Part shown: positions 10,988 through 22,300 of the stretch, piece after piece
Layout: every line of letters starts with the position of its first letter
Position numbering within the stretch: the stretch's first letter is position 1
Assembly: GCA_035771175.1 (NCBI GenBank)
Contig: CM069597.1
Location: 14,915,001 to 14,979,000 of the forward strand
Length of the DNA stretch: 64,000 bases
Reading direction: 5' to 3'
Source of the DNA: Paratinospora sagittata
Taxonomy: Eukaryota > Streptophyta > Magnoliopsida > Ranunculales > Menispermaceae
The notes under the pieces: model-generated
Database searches by the model: none
Seen by the model: the letters and a program-made list of their open reading frames with translations, nothing else
What the model was told of the DNA's origin: nothing
Made by a program: the position numbers and the translations under genes

Positions 10988-12402
10988 CTAACGTGTCGAT
11001 GAATTGGTTCTCAGACCCATTGAATATTCGACCCACAATGTTTTCGATCTCTGGCCCCAGTTCTGATGTAACCGGAGCCATCGGGGTTGGGTGGGGGCAA
11101 GTAGGTCTGTGGTATAAATCTCGGGTTCTCCATAGAGGCGGAGAAAGACATGTGTTTGGAGATTTGAGACGATTGGCCCTTCTTTCCCGTGGGAAAGGTG
11201 TACAAAACGGGCGTTGAGGGAGTCATGCCTCGACCAAAACATAACTGTTGTAGTGCATTTATCTTGGCATTTTGATCATGAATCGTCTTTGCCAAGAGTG
11301 TGACCGTGTCCCTGGTAGACTTGAGCGCACCCAGAACAGTTCGTTGAAAGGTTGTTGTCTCAGGAACATTCGTTATAGACGATGGAGGTGGTGGAAGTAG
11401 ATGAGAGAAACACACTGGAGTTTGGCTCCACTTGGATCGTCGTATGTCAGGGATAGGTTCCTGCAAGCATGCAAGCATTGAGTAAACTAGTACGGGCTCG
11501 CCTGACGTCTGGTGAATGCATCGTCGTTAAGATAGTTGCGTGGAACCTCTTGATCTTCATTCGAATCTTCATTTCTGGTGCCCTTTCCCAAGTTGCTTTG
11601 GTTCGTATAGTTTGAGTTGTCACTCGATTTCGACTCTACTCTGATTATGGGATGCCTTCTACCCCTAGAACTGGACTTTTTAAGGGTACCATCTTTTATT
11701 GGCCCAAAAAGTGCGTCTTGTTTCGCATTAAGGTCGAGCCTTACATGATTAAGGCATAGTAAGGGAGCAAAGGTATCCTCAGAGTTGTTAGTGGTAACTC
11801 TAGCCATATGCCTAAGTATAATGAAGAGAAGATTTAGGGGTATTTCTTTCACTATACAGTACAAAATGAAACACTAGGCTCTGATCAAAGTTGACCTTTT
11901 TATCGTTTGGGGCAAAATGTGCATGACACTTTGCACCAGGCCCTAATGTTCAGGCAGAAATCTAGTAGTATGGATTCTAGCCTTGTCATACCTTGACGTT
12001 CCTGTAAGGAAACGTAGTATTTTCTTTGTTTTTGGCTCAATAAGTTTGGTCCTGACGTCAACAGGGTCCCAACATTTGTATTTTCACGATATCAGATAAA
12101 ATAGTGGGGGTTAGCTCGATCTGTACACCATGCACCTTTGTGGTTACTTGGAGGGTCTTATCTAAGGAACTTAAATTTTGCACACTAAACCTCTCGTAAA
12201 AACTTTTAATTAGAGTCGGATATATGTACCCCACCACTCAAGTAACGTTTATCCACTTGATTGCCTTAAGCTTTTGATCAACGTGTGGATAATACTCAGG
12301 TGGTAGGAGTACTTCACGCATCGTCTCTACTGGCCATGAGTTCAGTAGTGAAGATTCATCTTCTTCGACGATTCTCTTTCCACTTGAAGATTTACAACTC
12401 AT
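10988..12402 (-). pseudogene. Element C extra ORF upstream of gag (plant-transposon-domain-like), decayed
   Basis: Starts with ATG at 12402 (MSCKSSSGKRIVEEDE), stops after 55 codons, then continues with stops and frameshifts. The piece at about 12240-12060 reads YPTLIKSFYERFSV, then VTTKVHGVQIELTPTILSDI, resembling the domain often annotated as putative plant transposon protein (a short-motif judgement). The next piece (11864-11487) begins MYCIVKEIPLNLLFII and parallels the B-prime ORF (LYCIEKKIKVSLPHII). The last (11478-11011) is Pro-rich with a helical, coil-like stretch. The same order at 17092-18707 supports one ancestral protein of about 500 residues. Function unknown. Confidence 0.65.
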
Positions 12403-12901
12403 CCTTGATTAGACTTTGAAAAAGAAATAAAAAACTTAGTTTTTCTATAGAAAACAGTTTAAAAAAAAGTGTTAAAATCTTGTAGAAAAACACTAAAACT
12501 TCACTAAAAGTATATAATTTCTTAAAAGAAGAGAGGAGGGGGGATGGTTTGGAATGAAGCCCCCCCTCTCTCCCCCTTTTTTATAGCCAAAAGCCACAAC
12601 CAAGTGCTTGGGCACATGTCGAGTCCAAAAATTTTATTATTTGAAATAATAAAAAAAATCTCAACACTTATTAAAGTTTTGGCTCCAACTTTCAAAAATT
12701 TTGATCTTCAAAATTTGAAACATCCCACATGATCCAAAAATTTTGATTTTCAAAATTTGAAATATAGATATGTATCTCAAAAGAATTTTGGCTCCAACAT
12801 GGTCAAAATCTTGATTTTCAAAATTTGAACATATATGTGCCTCTATACATATTTTAAAGTTCCTATTTTAAAATATGCCAACTTCGGCGCAAGACCATTT
12901 T
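12403..12901 (-). other. Element C 5' leader
   Basis: Untranslated leader between primer site and extra ORF. It holds a C-rich tract on the plus strand (12560-12580) and repeated AT-rich motifs built around TTTTGATTTTCAAAATTTGA (about 12700-12830), four or five diverged copies. No ORF of note. Confidence 0.6.
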
Positions 12902-12913
12902 CGCTTTGATACC
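12902..12913 (-). other. Element C primer binding site, tRNA-iMet type
   Basis: Minus strand reads TGGTATCAAAGC, one mismatch from the standard TGGTATCAGAGC that pairs with initiator tRNA-Met. It lies 8 nt inside the LTR end. Confidence 0.88.
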
Positions 12914-12921
12914 ATTATTAT

Positions 12922-14071
12922 TGTCACACCCCGTTGGATTCAGGTTTGTCTAATATCTAGACAAATACATTCACAGTCCTCCACATAGGATATGACAATA
13001 AGGAATTTGCAACAGAAACATGGCCCATTTCATGACACATAATATATCAAAGGTAAGATTGTTTCATTAATATAATAAAGGTGTTCAAAATATAATAGAG
13101 TTGTGCAGGTAGTGGTCTCAAAGAGACAAAATAAAAGGGGACAAACCCCCACAAAATTAAATGGCCAATGCCATCAAAATAAGGTGGCTACATCTCAGCT
13201 CCTTGGTAAAAAAAAAGATAACGTTGGGACTGGTAACTGCCCCCTGTACAGATCAACCCTAACCCAGCTTAATTCCTTGTAAGATGAAGCAACAGGGTGA
13301 GCTCATAGCTCTGTGGATCATGCAAAGTGAACGCAACATTTACAGAAGATAAATACAGCAGCACATAGTATAAGCATTTCAATCCACGTTAATAATTACA
13401 ATCATGAAATGCAGTAGCATCCTCTGTACCAGCGTACGTGTACTTTATAAATCAAATAGCAACTATGTGGTTCACCGCGGCCCAGATGCTTTTTCTCATC
13501 ATGTGATGGTTCCCCTTTGAAATCAAGGGGTCGAGTGCAATGCAGCTCCAATTCCTGCAAGCAATGGTGCCCAACCGCATCACGAAGGTTCCCATGGTTG
13601 TCTCAAAGACAAGGGACCACCCCCATCAATAGTATGCCCAATGCATGAAGTAATGTAGCATGGTATCATGTATATAAACAATGCAATGCTAGGCTTATCA
13701 TAAAGTAAATGAATATGCAAACCTATGCCTTCATCCCCACCTTAGGATGCAAGTTTCGACACAACTGTCAAAGCTAAAGTCTCGGTGCAAAGTCGGCAAA
13801 GTCACAACACTTTCTAGAAGGGGAAAGGGTTTCCAAAAGTGATGGTTGAGTACAAATGGACCCCCCTATTTATAGAAAAAGATGGAGCAAAAATTCCTGG
13901 GCAACGTCTTGGGCATGTGCCTAGCTTATTTTTTGGTTTTTTCAGGCGCCGATGCGAAGGTTTTGGTGCACAGTTTCGACGTGTTTTCTTTCTTAATAAT
14001 GTTTAGGGTTTACATGTGCATGTATTGCACGTTATTTGGTCTAAAATGGTCCATTTTTTAGGGGTGTTACA
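12922..14071 (-). repeat. Element C 5' LTR
   Basis: Plus strand starts TGTCACACCCCG and ends AGGGGTGTTACA, so the minus-strand LTR runs TGTAACACCCCT to CGGGGTGTGACA (1150 bp). These near-palindromic ends are typical of Tekay-like chromoviruses. The primer site lies at its left, proving it is the 5' copy. Confidence 0.9.
13866..13875 (-). promoter_or_regulatory. TATA box in element C LTR
   Basis: Minus strand reads CTATAAATAG, a consensus plant TATA box, about 200 bp into the LTR. It would drive transcription leftward through the extra ORF, gag and pol. Confidence 0.6.
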
Positions 14072-15090
14072 TATAGAATATTAGTTGAGAAATAATTGAA
14101 AGGAGAGTTAGTTAGGAAAAGTTAGTAGAAGGGAAATAGGGAATTGAAGTTAGAAAAAAGAATTGAAGAAGTAGAAAAAGGGGCATTGATGAATGGAGAA
14201 TGAAAGAGAGTGGAAGTAGAAGTAGAAGTATAGGCTGGTCAAGCCGCCCAAACTGGCTATGTCAAGCTAGTTTGGGTTAGTTGGCCAGGCGGGTCAAACC
14301 GGTTTAAAAAAAATATTTCATTCTCCACGCTATAAATAGAGAAGGAAGGTGGAAGTAGAAGTAGAAGTGCAGAGAAATCAACCCCAATGGGAAAAATATA
14401 CGAAAAAGAAAATGGAAAGAGAATCCACTCCATGTCTACCTTGTGAAGGCCTAACAACAAAAGTTATGGAGCAAGTTCCAAAAGAAGAAGACAATTTCTT
14501 CCAGGAACCCAGTGGAGGAAACACCTCAGGATCGTTGGGCTTTTAACATAATATATAAGTGGAAGTGGGATGCGATGCTAGAAATGGAAGATGCAATCAA
14601 TGATGAATGCGTAAGATATTTTACGCAAATTTTGAGGAAACAATAGACGAGGAAGATGAAGAGGTGAGTCGTCCCTTTGTTATTTTAATAACCCTCATGT
14701 CTTGTATGAGAAAAGATATTTTGATGATTACAAACTTCATTCCTATGTATATTGTGTACACGATAATGCATGGATGACTCTGTTGATTTAACGACTCTCA
14801 CCCTATTTTGTTTTGATGATTACAAACAACATACATGTGGTCACTAATCTCTTTGACTTAGTTATTTTAGTACTAACTAACTATATCAGATGGATTCAAC
14901 TATACTGTCAAAGAATGTGGATGGAACAACATTGCACAAAGATGCAAGAGCTTCATGGTTGTAATTCTTGTTTAGAATCTTAGTATGTTAGAGTAACCAT
15001 TACACGTTCCAACCACAATATGTCTTCCATCTTTTTGAAAATCATGCATATAGATTATCATACTCATGCATATACACTATTATTATATTG
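14072..15090. other. Unassigned segment between elements C and B-prime
   Basis: About 1 kb that I cannot assign to any element in the window. It has GAAGTA-rich simple repeats (14210-14230, 14350-14370), an imperfect inverted repeat near 14240-14300 (CCAAACTGGCT against AGCTAGTTTGG), a strong plus-strand TATAAATAG at 14331, and a short plus-strand ORF (14349-14546, Glu/Lys-rich, no recognised domain). A GTGAGT donor-like site follows an acidic open stretch near 14666. It could be another LTR, a captured gene fragment or ordinary intergenic DNA. Confidence 0.4.
14331..14339 (+). promoter_or_regulatory. TATA box in the unassigned segment
   Basis: TATAAATAG preceded by a GC-containing stretch and followed by GAAGGAAGG; a good plant TATA match on the plus strand. 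No gene downstream is recognised. Confidence 0.4.
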
Positions 15091-16306
15091 ATCATGCATT
15101 GGACTGGAACAACGGGAATAGGTTGCTGAAGGTGCGGACAGACATATTTTACATGGCCCTTCTGGCAGCAGTTGTAATATGTCGGCCGATACTGCGGATC
15201 GTTTTGTTGGCCATGCTGATCGTGGTGCTGACGACCACCTCTGCCATTGTCGTTTCGACGGCCACCCCTGCCATAATGGCCACCTCGGCCATGATTGCAG
15301 AAACCCTGATGGTTTGGGTTAGATGGTGTAGCCGCAGGGGTTGTGGCCTCAATCTTCTGAACAGGGACTAGGAGGGCTGGGTTTTGGTTATTGTAGGGCT
15401 TCTTCTTGTTGCCCTGTTGTGAGTCCTGTTGGGAAAACGTTGTAGGCCATTTTTCCCTATTCATTCTCTGCTCTTGCACGATCTTCTCTTGCTCAAAACT
15501 CATGGCCTTGTCAACGACCTCCTTGTAAATCTTGAGATCCAAGATCGAAAAAGCTTGTCTAATATCAGGACGCGGGCCATTGTAGAATTTTTCGGTCTTA
15601 TCTTGCTCCGTTGAGATGGTGGAGAGAGAGAGTAGACCGATAATTCTTTGAACTTGCCAGCATATTCCCTGACGGTCATGCTGCCTTGGTATAATTTAGC
15701 GAATTCCTGGCATTTCTGCCTTTTCACAGCGCTGGGAAAATACTCATCAATAAACATTGACTCGAACTATTGCCAAGTCATATCCGCGATGTTGACCCTT
15801 GGGTCCTCCTTTACTGTTATCCACCGTGTGTTTGCTCCACTAACAAGTTGGTAGGTCGCTAGTGGAATCTTTGAAGTCTCATCGACTCCCATTGCATCGA
15901 GAGCCATCTTTGACTTATCCAACCACTTTTGCACCTCTTCAGCATCAATGCTACCAGCAAAAGTAAGAGGTTGTAACCACTTGTACTTCATAATCTGGTC
16001 GGTTTGAGTCTTCGACCTAGATCTCACAGGTGCCTGTACAATGACAACCTGATTGGTCGCAGTCTCACGAACGGTCGTTTGAACAGTGAATTTCATCGCC
16101 TCAATAAATCCGACGAAAAAGGCTTCCATGCTCGAAGGCATGGCAAAGGGTGCGGGTTGGGGTGGCACTGCCTACCCAGATGTAGTGGCAGTGTCGGGTG
16201 TGGCTCGTGCTGTCGTCGGAGGCGGTGGTTCCTGATTCTGAATCTCAAGAGGTGCCTCCTCTGTTGAACGAACAGTACGTGACCTTCCTCTCTTCCTGGT
16301 TTGCAT
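15091..16306 (-). pseudogene. B-prime gag, nearly full length but truncated after the zinc knuckle
   Basis: Start MQTRKRGRSRTV at 16306 follows the family pattern of a basic N-terminus. Capsid core: WLQPLTFAGSIDAEEVQKWL, LATYQLVSGANTRW, FIDEYFPSAVKRQKCQEF, GSMTVREYAGKFKELS. A Gly/Arg/His-rich stretch (15330-15200) precedes the zinc knuckle. There YYNCCQKGHVKYVC replaces the expected C-X2-C start, the first Cys being Tyr, so zinc binding is probably lost. Stops interrupt near 16172 and 15767 and a frameshift lies near 15600. Coding ends near 15091 where non-homologous AT-rich DNA begins. Confidence 0.83.
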
Positions 16307-17091
16307 TTTCTTACTGGCAAAGAGAAAATAAAACGAAGATTTAGGATTTGTAACCAAGTATAATGTTATAGTATGCTTAGCAACAATTTCGAGAGTACTG
16401 CAATATAAAAAATAACCTATTTTTCTAAGTATAGTGTAAGGTTTTTGTTGAGGAATCAAAGAATTTTATGTGCCTCGTATGCTTGGCTATGGTGTAAAAA
16501 CAAGGTTAGAATGTTTATATAATAAGTATAAAACTTTGCAAGTATTTCAAATGATTTGGTTCTGGTTGTTTTTGTGAACATACATATATATTTCATTGAA
16601 AATCCATACGAGTCATAAGAATTGTAAGATTTGCCTCGAAAAATATCCTGATCTAACGTTCTATCGCAATCTTATGTATTTAAACTCTTATTCTTAGTCT
16701 TTTCGATTATTATCCAAGTTCGTGTGTCCCATACCACATGACTTTGGTAATAAGGGTGTTAACCAAGTTAAATTGTATGAACACGATCTCTATAAAACAT
16801 CGGTTGAACAGTAGTTCACTAATAGTATCGTCCAAATTTACTCGTCCCATACCGTGTAAACTTAGTGATAATATTAGTAATGCAACTTTCTCCAAATGTT
16901 TTTTTTTCATACAAGGTCGTGGGTATTCTTACGTCCACATTTTGTTTAGTATCCTCCAATTTTGTTGTGTCCCATACCACTCCAAAGTTAGTGATACAAA
17001 AGAAATAATGGTTGTAAGTCGGCCCACCAAAGATGGTCTTAAACAAAACATCCTCATTCATATATAAAAGAAAAGTTTACAATGCTAGTAA
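16307..17091 (-). other. B-prime spacer between extra ORF and gag, with a three-unit repeat
   Basis: Three diverged plus-strand units of about 120 bp, with TCCCAT cores at 16727, 16845 and 16970, each followed by a TTAGTGATA or TTGGTAATA-type block. The counterpart in element C is at 10486-10790. Short minus-strand ORFs across it repeat an IT-x-F...YGT pattern, so decayed tandem coding cannot be excluded. Otherwise no gene. Confidence 0.6.
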
Positions 17092-18707
17092 TCAATCTTG
17101 ATTTTCCTGCCTACTACCGCTCCTCGTAGACCTCCTGCTAGGTACAGAACGACTACTACAAGAAGGTTGAGAATTTGCTCGTTGTTCTTCGAAGTTTTGC
17201 ATACGTGTTAACAAATCATTTTGAGTCTCTTTTATCTCAGCAATACTGGATACGATCACATTTAATTGTTTGAATGGATTAGTCGATTGTCTCATCGATG
17301 GTTGATGGGTCGATTGTCCCATAGGTGGAGGGTAGGCCGTTGGCATTGGTAGAAAATATTGGTTGTACGGGTGACTCATAGGTGAGGGGTAGTTGTTTTG
17401 ATTGTATGAGGATCCCCTAACTGGAACCTCTTGAACATTTGGATTTGCTTGGGTTGAAAAGTCTTGAAATAGTGGGCTCATTGGGATGTCCTGTCTTCCA
17501 TAATTTGGTGTCGCCCAATTCTGTTGTTGTTGGTTCACAAGAACTTGTGGAACTGGCCAATACGGTACCTTTGGAGTTGGAAACCTTTAGTACGAAGTGT
17601 TGCCTTGAGTTGGCACATTCCAGGTTGGTGGATTTACTTGAGCACTTTGTCTATCTTGATTTGGTTGAGGTTGATTTAGGTTGGCAAATAAATCTTCCTC
17701 AATGAATAGTTGATCGGTTGGAGCATTATTCGGGGCGGGGTTTGATGTAGGATTCTGGTTAGGCTCATTATTTGGTACTTCCCTGACAGGAATCTTGCGT
17801 CGACTTCTTCGATGACAACGTCCATGTTCGTCTCTCATTCTTTCGGCATTTCTTAATGTCGCGTTGAATACTTCCTCGTCAGTTACCCCTTTACTTGTGA
17901 CATATGTCTTGACGATAGAGGATGTTGTAACCGCCTCAGTGATCAGCTTCGAAGACTTATCAAAAGTGTTGTCGTTTGCCTCGTATAGCATTCTCATGAT
18001 CAAGACTCCGTAGCCGAGGAGATCCTTTCTCAAAGGGTTTTGAATCACTCTCAACATTTGTTGGATGATGATGTGAGGTAGGGAGACCTTAATTTTCTTC
18101 TCTATGCAATATAACACAAGAAGTTGAGCCCTTGACATAGTGCCTCTAGTCCTGGCAAGATGTTGTCAAATACGATCTTTCCAAGTACGGCAAGAGATGG
18201 TTTAAGGAGATTGTTTGGAAGATTGGTGTACGTTGATTGTGTGTACGACTCTTTGGTGAGGAAATTGAACAACTGTTCGTTGGACTCTGCGATCTCTACA
18301 ACTGTCTAGGGTTCGTGTGGATCAATGATTCTATCTTCAATTGGAATCTCCATAAGTCGTGCAATGATTTCGACGTTGATAGAAATCTTTGTTCCCTTGA
18401 CTATTGTCTCCAAAACAGGGTTGATCTCATCTTCTTGGAGTCCTATGCAATTCATGGCTCCGTAAAAGGATTTCATCAAGTTGTAGGAGACGTGGCCCTT
18501 AACTTTTGTTATGTTCAATAACAAAAGTTTTTCGAGAAGGATGGGCCGGAGGTAGAGATCTCTATTGTCGATACTCCTCATAGTCATAACCTCCCTTTTA
18601 GACAATTCCTTGAGTCTAGTGGGAATTGGTTCCCTACTACTAGAAGTCATTGCTTCACTTGTGGCCATTCTTTTGTTGAAAGGAAAATAAATTTGTGAAG
18701 GACACAA
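17092..18707 (-). pseudogene. B-prime extra ORF upstream of gag (plant-transposon-domain-like)
   Basis: Reads MATSEAMTSSSREPIPT (ATG at 18668; an in-frame ATG also at 18707). Residues of about 18560-18310 include LMKSFYGAMN and VKGTKISINVEIIARLMEIP, resembling the domain annotated as putative plant transposon protein. A stop at 18306 and a frameshift follow. Next comes 18138-17587 (LVLYCIEKKIKVSLPHIII, then a basic HRRSRRKIPVREV stretch and an Asn/Pro-rich linker). After one TAA comes 17538-17092 (Gln/Tyr/Pro-rich, a short predicted coil, Ser/Arg-rich tail). About 530 residues when read through. Same strand and position as the element C ORF. Role unknown; a structural or nucleic-acid-binding accessory protein is only a guess. 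Confidence 0.68.
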
Positions 18708-18794
18708 AATATATTCCTAACATTTTTAAGATTTATGCTTTGTGCGTTGGATAATATTTTCTATTTTTCTCTTGATGTTTATGCCATTATTTAA

Positions 18795-18816
18795 TCAAAA
18801 TTTTTCCTTAGCAATA

Positions 18817-18867
<51 letters not shown>

Positions 18868-19285
18868 ATCTATATATAGATATATATATATATATATTTA
18901 ATCATAACTATATATATATTTGAATCTAAACTATATAAAAACAATATATAGTTTTCTAGATATATATTTAATATAAATCTCAACTATATATATATATATA
19001 TAGTTCTAGAGATATATATATATCTAATAAAATTTTTCATCCAAATTTTTCCATTAACAACATGGTATATATGTATCTCATATATACATAGATATATAGA
19101 TATATATATTTAATCATAACCATATATATAGTTTTCATAAATCATAACTATATATATATTTAAATCTAAACTATATAAAAACTATATAGTTTTCTAGATA
19201 TATATATTTAATATAAATCTCAACTGTATATAATTCATATATATATATATATAGTTCTAGAGATATTTTATATCTAGTAATTAAT
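18795..19285. repeat. TA-rich leader with a ~240-bp tandem duplication
   Basis: (TA)n tracts (about 18820-18865 is the longest) within a unit that occurs twice. Each unit begins AAATTTTTCC...CAA-ATG-TATAT and ends TAGTTCTAGAGATAT (unit 1 about 18798-19035, unit 2 about 19036-19275). It lies between the primer site and the extra ORF of B-prime. Confidence 0.7.
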
Positions 19286-19329
19286 TTCTTCCCCTGATTC
19301 GGTAGACTTGGGCGGGTCGTGGACTGGAT

Positions 19330-19341
19330 GCTCTGATACCA
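19330..19341 (-). other. B-prime primer binding site, tRNA-iMet type
   Basis: Minus strand reads TGGTATCAGAGC, a perfect match to the common initiator tRNA-Met primer site, 5 nt from TGTCACC at 19347. Confidence 0.88.
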
Positions 19342-19346
19342 TAAAA

Positions 19347-22300
19347 TGTCACCCCCCACCTGTGGCGACCCCGCACCCCGAAACACCAACCCCGCTAGGA
19401 ATGGCTTGCGGAATGCTGGGGCGGGACGCCAGGCGTAGGCATCTCAAACCAGTCCTCAACCCTCGTGAGGGGGTTGAGACCCTACGAACCTTATCCCAAA
19501 CAACGACATAATATAAACAGGTACTAAACAAAACTACCAACCGTATTAATCATCCAAGACAAGAGATACTCCATAAAAATGAACCATAAATAAAATCGTC
19601 ATAATCCCTACAGTCCATCAAGATTGACATACACATAAAGTCCAAAACTAAGGGTACAAATAAACCGTCATATGTCAACATGGTCTATCTAACAAGTCCC
19701 AACTCACCCATACTACAATTTGGTAAGTATTATAATTACATAATCCAAAATATAATACTTCATAATTTAAAACACAGTTCAATCAGAATGCCTCTCAACT
19801 CACATCGAGGACTTGGATTCTCTCACCAGCAAGGCCCTCAAGATATGACTACTCCTTTGCCCTTATTCGGGACAGAAGGACCTGAAAAAGGAAAATGAGG
19901 GTGAGCCAACGGTGCCCAGTGAATAGAATTCAAATATGCTATCAATACTGAACAATAAATATCATGTATGCATGTCAATGTGTAGCATGATTAAAAGCTC
20001 ATAACATATAGATATCAAGCATTTATAATAAGTTCGATGCAAGTAAAAGCTTATCAATTTGGATCAACATTCCACAGGCATTGGGGTTACTAGTGCACGT
20101 CTATTTCACCGTACCGTTCTCATCCCCAAATATTTCCTTTTTAAAACCCTCCTATGACAAGGTTAAGTCCCCCTATTAGCCAGATAGATGGGCCCAACCA
20201 AAGTCATAAGGTTTTCTCAAATCAATGCATCATTCAAAACATTAGGACACATTCATGCTTTCAACATACAATATATATAAGTAATATGATCACATAAAAG
20301 ATATAATCACAAATGAAGTCTACTCACAACCAAGCCTCGGAAGAGTATCTAACCACACACGGACACCAAACCGAATCAACCCAATCAAGGTCCTGAAACA
20401 TTCATCAATATCCAACCATACATCAATTTCTATGCTCAATCACATAGACATTACGCATCAACCCTAAATCAGCCCACATATAGACAATAGGCCTAAATCC
20501 CATCTAATCCCATCATTCAACTCAAATCACATGACTTAGGCCTCTAATGCATAGTTCTCATTCATAAACCATTCAATTAATCAAAAATACTAATTTCCAA
20601 TTCCTTAGGTATAAACATGCACAAATTGGGTCACTTGATCACAAGTAGGCCTAACCCATGATATGGTCACAACCACCAAATCAGTAGCATAATCAACCAT
20701 AATCATGCTTAATTCGACATAAATTGCATCAATTCAATGATTCTAGGCCAAAAGCATCAAAAGCCCTAAAATATTAAATTTTCCATACTTAGGCCATATT
20801 GCCTATTTACACTAGGTCACCATGTTCAGCCATGTATATCACCGATTTTGCATCATGGGTTCATCAACAATGGCAACTAGGTCAACATAGTACCTGAACA
20901 CTCACACAATACTCGTATCCTAATAGGATTTCTGGGGTTGTGCAGCACGTAAGATTAGCCTAAACTAACCTACCCATACACAAGCCATAAAACCCTCTGC
21001 CAGGTACACAACTGGGATCGCCGCTAGACTTACGCGAATTCCCAAAAAGTAGAAATTCCAACTAGGAGCCTCAACCCAAATTGTCATCCCAATGAATTAT
21101 GCTCAAATGAATTCCATGGAATATTAAAACATGCATACCATGATACATAAGCATTTAAAACATTTCTATACTACAATGCCACATATAAATAATCCAAGAG
21201 TAAAAGAACACTCACTCTTGATTGGCTAAGTCTAGCCAATCCAATCGCCAAAACTCTCCAATTGACTAAACAGGTTCAAGATCAATCACAAGACCTGGAA
21301 ATAACATGGTTCACACAACTGAAAATCAGTCATAAAGTGTGTCAAAACCCCATGTTCAAACCCAATCTAAAGTCAATTAGATTCTAAATTGATTACCCCC
21401 TTGAGCCAATTTCCATATTGCCCAACTTGATCATTTAGACTCAATTAAACTAAGATTGACCTAAATTGAATGTAATAAGGTGATCCCATGATCCAACCAC
21501 TAATATACACAAAATTCAATTATAATTAGGGTCAATTAAACTATACATCAAGTCAATTTCATCAATTGACTAAGTCTTGGTCAAAACCCCCAAGTAGGCC
21601 AATATAAAACATAAGGTTAAAATGAACTAAGTCATATCAATTTAACATAGGTTCTAACATTTTAAACCCATGATTCTACTCAATTTGGGTCCAATTAAAC
21701 AATCCCCAAGTCAATTTCATAAATTGACTTGTTTTGGGTGAAAAGTCCCAATTTGGGCAAAATCCCCAAATTACATGCAAAATTGCCAAAGTACATGAAA
21801 AATGTCAAATACTTGCCTTGATCAAAATTAGTCAACTTTAGGGTGTCCATTATGAGAACCCACTGAATTCAATCATTAAACAACCCTAATCATGTCCAAG
21901 TAGACCTACATTGCATAATTTTCCATATTTTCTATCAAGAGCATCAAAAGCCCCAAATTTGGAAATTTTCATACGTAGGCCATATTGTCGATTTTACACT
22001 AGGCCACCATACATAGCCACAAAATTTACTGATCTAACAACATGGTTTCAATCAGAATGCCACCTAGAACAACAAAGTTGACATGCATGACTTTTGGAAA
22101 AGCCTAAGGCCATGAACCAAACAATGACCATTTATACTAAACCATATGATTTTACCATTAAAATCTCAACCTAAATACATGAATCAGTCCCTAATACTGA
22201 TCAGTCCATCATAGATGGCATCCAAAGCTTAAATCAAAGTCTAGGTCAATGAACCAAGACTAGGTCATTTGTACTAAACCCTACCAATTTCTAACTTGTT

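Larger units (their letters stand above)
5565..14071 (-). mobile_element. Element C: chromodomain Ty3/gypsy element with an extra ORF before gag
   Basis: Minus-strand element, in transcription order: 5' LTR (14071-12922), tRNA-iMet primer site, leader, extra ORF (12402-10988), repeat-bearing spacer, gag (10074-8800), pol (8795-5841) and a further ORF (5767-5565) cut by AthM1. The 3' LTR is not in the window; it should lie beyond AthM1. Integrase and chromodomain sequence place it near the Tekay/Del chromoviruses (inference from motifs). TATAG (14072-14076) is the predicted target duplication. Confidence 0.85.

Noticed and set aside
19680..19898. 72-residue plus-strand ORF recurring at 47650, 55796 and 63131
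   Set aside because: It lies within family A type LTRs and recurs only because the LTR does; no domain and no reason to think it is translated.
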